Below, one piece after another: positions 5,156 to 6,378 of a stretch of DNA of 6,378 nucleotides. The notes below the pieces were generated by a model. It worked only from the letters and a program-made list of their open reading frames with translations. It was not told where the DNA came from and did no database searches. The DNA lies in assembly GCA_964512145.1 (NCBI GenBank), contig CAZEIM010000072.1:1-6378 (forward strand). Direction: 5' to 3'. The stretch's first letter is position 1; every line of letters begins with the position of its first letter. The position numbers and the translations under genes are program-made. The stretch is from CAYOHR01 sp964512145. GTDB taxonomy: Bacteria > Bacteroidota > Bacteroidia > Flavobacteriales_G > JALEGO01.

Positions 5156-5210
5156 GCGCACTTACACGTCACTATAAATAGTGGCGTAATTGCTGACTGA
5201 TTTTCATCAG
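5156..5210 (-). other. oriT-like unit 2 (MOBQ-type nick region)
   Basis: The same 12-mer lies at 5167-5156, exactly 58 bp from unit 1. Its proximal inverted repeat CACTAT/ATAGTG (5170-5183) and distal one CTGAT/ATCAG (5197-5210) sit where they do in unit 1 but have different sequences. The base after GCGC is C, giving GTAAGTGCGCC, the closest of the three to classical MOBQ sites. Confidence 0.65.
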
Positions 5211-5213
5211 AAT

Positions 5214-5288
5214 GCGCACTTACACACAACAAACAAATTGTTGGTGTTATTGCTCAAAAAAATTGTGTTAGAAGTCGCTTTTAGCGAC
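5214..5288 (-). other. oriT-like unit 3 (MOBQ-type nick region)
   Basis: The 12-mer at 5225-5214 is again exactly 58 bp on; 16 bases (5211-5226) match unit 1 (5095-5110) exactly. The proximal inverted repeat is CAACAA/TTGTTG (5227-5243). No distal hairpin is seen at the usual distance; GTCGCT/AGCGAC (5274-5288) lies further out and may replace it. Confidence 0.6.
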
Positions 5289-5317
5289 AACTTAAAAAAC
5301 AACAAAAGTTCTTGTTG
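5284..5317 (-). repeat. Possible decayed fourth oriT-like unit
   Basis: An inverted repeat CAACAA/TTGTTG (5300-5317), with the same arms as in unit 3, is followed on minus by TTTAAGTTGTCGC (5296-5284), which resembles GTGTAAGTGCGC with inserted or changed bases. It is 70 rather than 58 bp from unit 3, so this is a weak call. Confidence 0.2.
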
Positions 5318-5327
5318 CGAGCATACT

Positions 5328-5343
5328 ATGTGTATATACACAT
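5328..5343. promoter_or_regulatory. Perfect 16-bp palindrome ATGTGTATATACACAT
   Basis: The palindrome has no spacer, so it is better as a binding site for a dimeric protein than as a hairpin. The form ATGT-N8-ACAT resembles PadR-type operators, but no PadR gene is present. It could bind a relaxosome accessory protein or a resolvase. Confidence 0.4.
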
Positions 5344-5348
5344 GAGGT

Positions 5349-5376
5349 AAAAACATATCAATATTGATATGTTTTT
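5349..5376. terminator. 28-bp perfect palindrome, AT-rich, terminator-like
   Basis: The arms at 5349-5362 and 5363-5376 are perfectly complementary (core CATATCAATATTGATATG), with A5 and T5 ends. As RNA it gives an 11-bp stem with a 6-nt loop and a T-run on both strands, but low GC makes it a weak terminator. It could equally be a plasmid binding site or a single-stranded initiation structure. From 5377 to 5500 I see only AT-rich sequence and two CGGACG motifs (near 5425 and 5463). Confidence 0.45.
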
Positions 5377-5502
5377 GTTTGGAAAATTCCCAATCCCTTT
5401 TTTAATTAAAATCAATTTTGATAAGCGGACGGTTGATGAACGACAAATAATAACAAACAAAACGGACGCTATAAAAGTAAACTTAGATGAAAATTATTGA
5501 AA

Positions 5503-5531
5503 TAGTCAACAAAAATTAAATCTGTTATATT
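5503..5531 (+). promoter_or_regulatory. Promoter of the toxin mRNA (RNA I)
   Basis: TAGTCA (5503-5508) and TATATT (5526-5531) are 17 bp apart, with a TGn extension (5523-5525) before the -10. Transcription from about 5538 would start with the GGCG/CGCC-type hairpin (5541-5559) that Fst-type messages carry at their 5' end. Confidence 0.5.
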
Positions 5532-5579
5532 ATTTAACGAGGCGTTAAGATTAAGCGCCGTGAAGGGAGGTGGGTCTCC

Positions 5580-5687
5580 TTGATACTATTAGTTAATGAA
5601 TTGCAACTGCTCAACGCTGCATTATGGCAAATTTTTGTTGGCATAACGTTAATCTGGTTGCAAAAGTATTTCGACGATCGTCGTTAA
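5580..5687 (+). CDS. Fst/Lpt-like type I toxin, 35 residues
   Basis: The product is a single membrane helix with a charged end: LLNAALWQIFVGITLIWLQK followed by YFDDRR. The IFVG...L...W core and short charged C-terminus match the Fst/Ldr family known from pAD1 par and the Lactobacillus Lpt system, which insert into the membrane and kill cells that lose the plasmid. The family's usual Pro before the VG motif is Gln17 here. The start is the TTG at 5580, 9 nt after GGGAGG (5565-5570). That ribosome site can pair with CTCCTT (5576-5581), so the start is occluded in the folded mRNA, as known for Fst. The mRNA has a 5' hairpin (5541-5559) and a terminator at 5696-5722. Translation should be blocked by the opposing RNA at 5795-5725 through the 13-bp repeat that covers codons 3-7. 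Confidence 0.8.
   Translation: MILLVNELQLLNAALWQIFVGITLIWLQKYFDDRR
5586..5598. repeat. Direct repeat CTATTAGTTAATG, toxin copy
   Basis: This 13-mer recurs exactly at 5782-5794, and a TCTCC block precedes both (5575-5579 and 5773-5777). The two copies are transcribed in opposite directions, so toxin mRNA and antitoxin RNA are complementary here, as with DRa/DRb in the pAD1 par locus. Confidence 0.85.
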
Positions 5688-5695
5688 TGCATGTG

Positions 5696-5722
5696 CCTCG
5701 TCCTGCCAGACGGGGTTTTTTT
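5696..5722 (+). terminator. Terminator of the toxin mRNA
   Basis: CCTCGTC (5696-5702) pairs with GACGGGG (5709-5715), loop CTGCCA, followed by T7. The loop is identical to the plus-strand loop of the next hairpin (5743-5748), so it is complementary to the antitoxin's terminator loop. Confidence 0.9.
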
Positions 5723-5724
5723 GT

Positions 5725-5795
5725 AAAATAAAAGCTCGTCGCCTGCCAGCGATGAGCTCGAAAGGATTGGAATCTCCAAACCTATTAGTTAATGT
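5725..5795 (-). ncRNA. Antitoxin antisense RNA (RNA II) of the type I system
   Basis: The promoter at 5831-5802 places the 5' end near 5795, so the RNA of about 70 nt begins with CATTAACTAATAG, the exact complement of the toxin repeat at 5586-5598. It continues with GGAGA, complementary to the TCTCC next to the toxin start codon. It ends in its own terminator: GCTCATCGC (5757-5749) and GCGACGAGC (5742-5734) with the loop TGGCAG, then TTTTATTTT. That loop is perfectly complementary to the loop of the toxin terminator. It should pair with the toxin mRNA and stop translation. Unlike the classical par locus, the two RNAs have separate terminators and barely overlap. Confidence 0.8.
5782..5794. 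repeat. Direct repeat CTATTAGTTAATG, antitoxin copy
   Basis: This is the partner of 5586-5598 and lies at the very 5' end of the antitoxin RNA on the minus strand. Confidence 0.85.
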
Positions 5796-5801
5796 ACATA
5801 T

Positions 5802-5831
5802 ATTATAACGTAATTAGTTTGTTTTATGCAA
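5802..5831 (-). promoter_or_regulatory. Promoter of the antitoxin RNA
   Basis: On minus, TTGCAT (5831-5826) and a perfect TATAAT (5807-5802) are 18 bp apart. It looks stronger than the toxin promoter, as expected for an unstable antisense RNA that must stay in excess. Confidence 0.7.
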
Positions 5832-5908
5832 TTAACAGATATTTTAAGTCTTAATTTCAGTAATTTATAGTGTATGATGATAGTTTTAAAATGAAAAATA
5901 GTTATGTA

Positions 5909-6169
5909 TTATTTTTGTGCTTGTTCTAGGCGATCAACATCATTTGCTAGATCAAGGATATAATTTTCTTGCGATTTTCTGCCCCATATGAAACCTACTA
6001 AAAATAAGCAAGGGATACTAAAAAAAGTAACTACTTTTAATTGTTCAAATGGGAGTTTTTCAAATAAATTCCATATTAACCATAGAGACGGTGTAAATCC
6101 AATTATCGTTACTAAACTTGTCGTTAATGTATTCTGAGTGTGGTTTGATTTTTTTAAACGTTTATACAT
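5909..6169 (-). CDS. Small two-helix membrane protein, 86 residues
   Basis: This gene follows the DUF536 gene by 41 nt on the same strand and is probably co-transcribed. The ATG (6169-6167) has no clear Shine-Dalgarno, and no other start is available in the frame, so translation may be weak or coupled. The basic N-terminus (MYKRLKKSNH) precedes a hydrophobic segment at about residues 18-36 (TIIGFTPSLWLIWNLF) and a second one at about 45-63 (VVTFFSIPCLFLVGFIWG). A charged helix (ILDLANDVDRLEQAQK) ends the protein. It is likely an inner-membrane hairpin with both ends in the cytoplasm. I do not recognise the family. Its place beside the DUF536 gene hints at plasmid maintenance, copy control or membrane attachment. 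No clear terminator follows before the antitoxin promoter. Confidence 0.65.
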   Translation of the reverse strand: MYKRLKKSNHTQNTLTTSLVTIIGFTPSLWLIWNLFEKLPFEQLKVVTFFSIPCLFLVGFIWGRKSQENYILDLANDVDRLEQAQK

Positions 6170-6210
6170 AAGTGTTATTTTCTGAAAGGTTTGATTATTA
6201 AAAAGTACAA

Positions 6211-6378
6211 TTATTTAAAAATCTTACTCCAGAATCCTTTTTTTGTGTGATTTTCTTTTTCTTGATATTCAATTAAGTTATCCTTTGTTTCTGTTAACCG
6301 CTGTTCAGCAATTAATTGCAGTTGTTGTGCTTGATCAAGATTCTTGTTTAATAAACTAATCTGTAAATCTTTTTCTTT
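6211..6378 (-). CDS. DUF536 plasmid protein, C-terminal part (same gene as 1-340)
   Basis: This is the 3' part of the gene that begins at 340. Bases 6324-6378 duplicate 1-55, so the unique part is 6211-6323, with the TAA stop at 6213-6211. The segment encodes the end of the coiled coil (QLQLIAEQRL) and a basic tail ending GFWSKIFK, a kind of C-terminus I recall as typical of DUF536 proteins. The joined coding length (453 nt, 150 codons plus stop) is an exact multiple of three only if the 55-bp overlap is counted once, which independently supports circularity. The next gene downstream on the same strand starts 41 nt after this stop, so the two are probably co-transcribed. Confidence 0.85.
   Translation of the reverse strand, partial: KEKDLQISLLNKNLDQAQQLQLIAEQRLTETKDNLIEYQEKENHTKKGFWSKIFK

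Noticed and set aside
5098..5225. CRISPR-like array (12-mer repeated three times with 46-bp spacers)
   Set aside because: The repeat is too short, there is no leader or cas gene, and every spacer holds inverted repeats at fixed positions, which fits oriT units better.
1..6378. Insertion sequences or transposon ends
   Set aside because: No transposase motif was seen in any frame and no terminal inverted repeats with target duplications; the 55-bp end repeat is explained by circularity.

Overview
The first 55 bases (1-55) recur exactly as the last 55 (6324-6378). The window is therefore best read as a complete circular molecule of 6323 bp, opened inside a gene and carrying an assembly-type overlap. 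When the circle is closed, an interrupted minus-strand gene joins in frame into a 150-residue protein. AT-rich sequence, AGGAG-type ribosome sites, a DUF536 plasmid protein and an Fst/Lpt-like type I toxin all point to a small theta-type plasmid of a low-GC Firmicute, most likely a Lactobacillaceae member. I infer this host; no chromosomal marker is present.

Layout. 6211-6323 joined to 1-340 (minus): a DUF536 plasmid protein with an N-terminal HTH, followed by a small two-helix membrane protein (5909-6169, minus). The start of the DUF536 gene is packed with roughly helically phased TGTTCAG boxes that look like iterons or operators. 341-1192 has no protein gene. It holds a candidate promoter, operator-like repeats, and a run of hairpins ending in a terminator (about 623-1105) whose G-T pairs fit only a plus-strand RNA: a candidate large structured ncRNA of about 480 nt. 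1193-3316 (plus): one 707-residue protein that fuses a complete m5C DNA methyltransferase to a PD-(D/E)XK-type C-terminal domain, so a one-gene restriction-modification system. 3605-4087 (plus): an unrecognised 160-residue protein. 4277-4450 (minus): a small predicted membrane protein. 5002-4712 (minus): a two-gene micro-operon of 61 and 29 residues.

5098-5288 holds three tandem copies, exactly 58 bp apart, of a site whose minus strand reads GTGTAAGTGCGC preceded by an inverted repeat. This is the architecture of a MOBQ-type (RSF1010/pIP501-like) nick region. The three inverted repeats differ in sequence, and no relaxase gene is present. 5503-5831 is an Fst/Lpt-type type I toxin-antitoxin locus: a 35-residue membrane toxin on plus and a short antisense RNA on minus, with shared direct repeats and complementary terminator loops.

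Taken together this looks like a relaxase-less, selfish small plasmid. It would be kept by a restriction-modification enzyme and a type I toxin, and moved by other elements' relaxases through three oriT mimics. No known replication initiator can be recognised anywhere in the circle, so replication must rest on the DUF536 protein with its box array, on an unknown protein, or on the RNA region.
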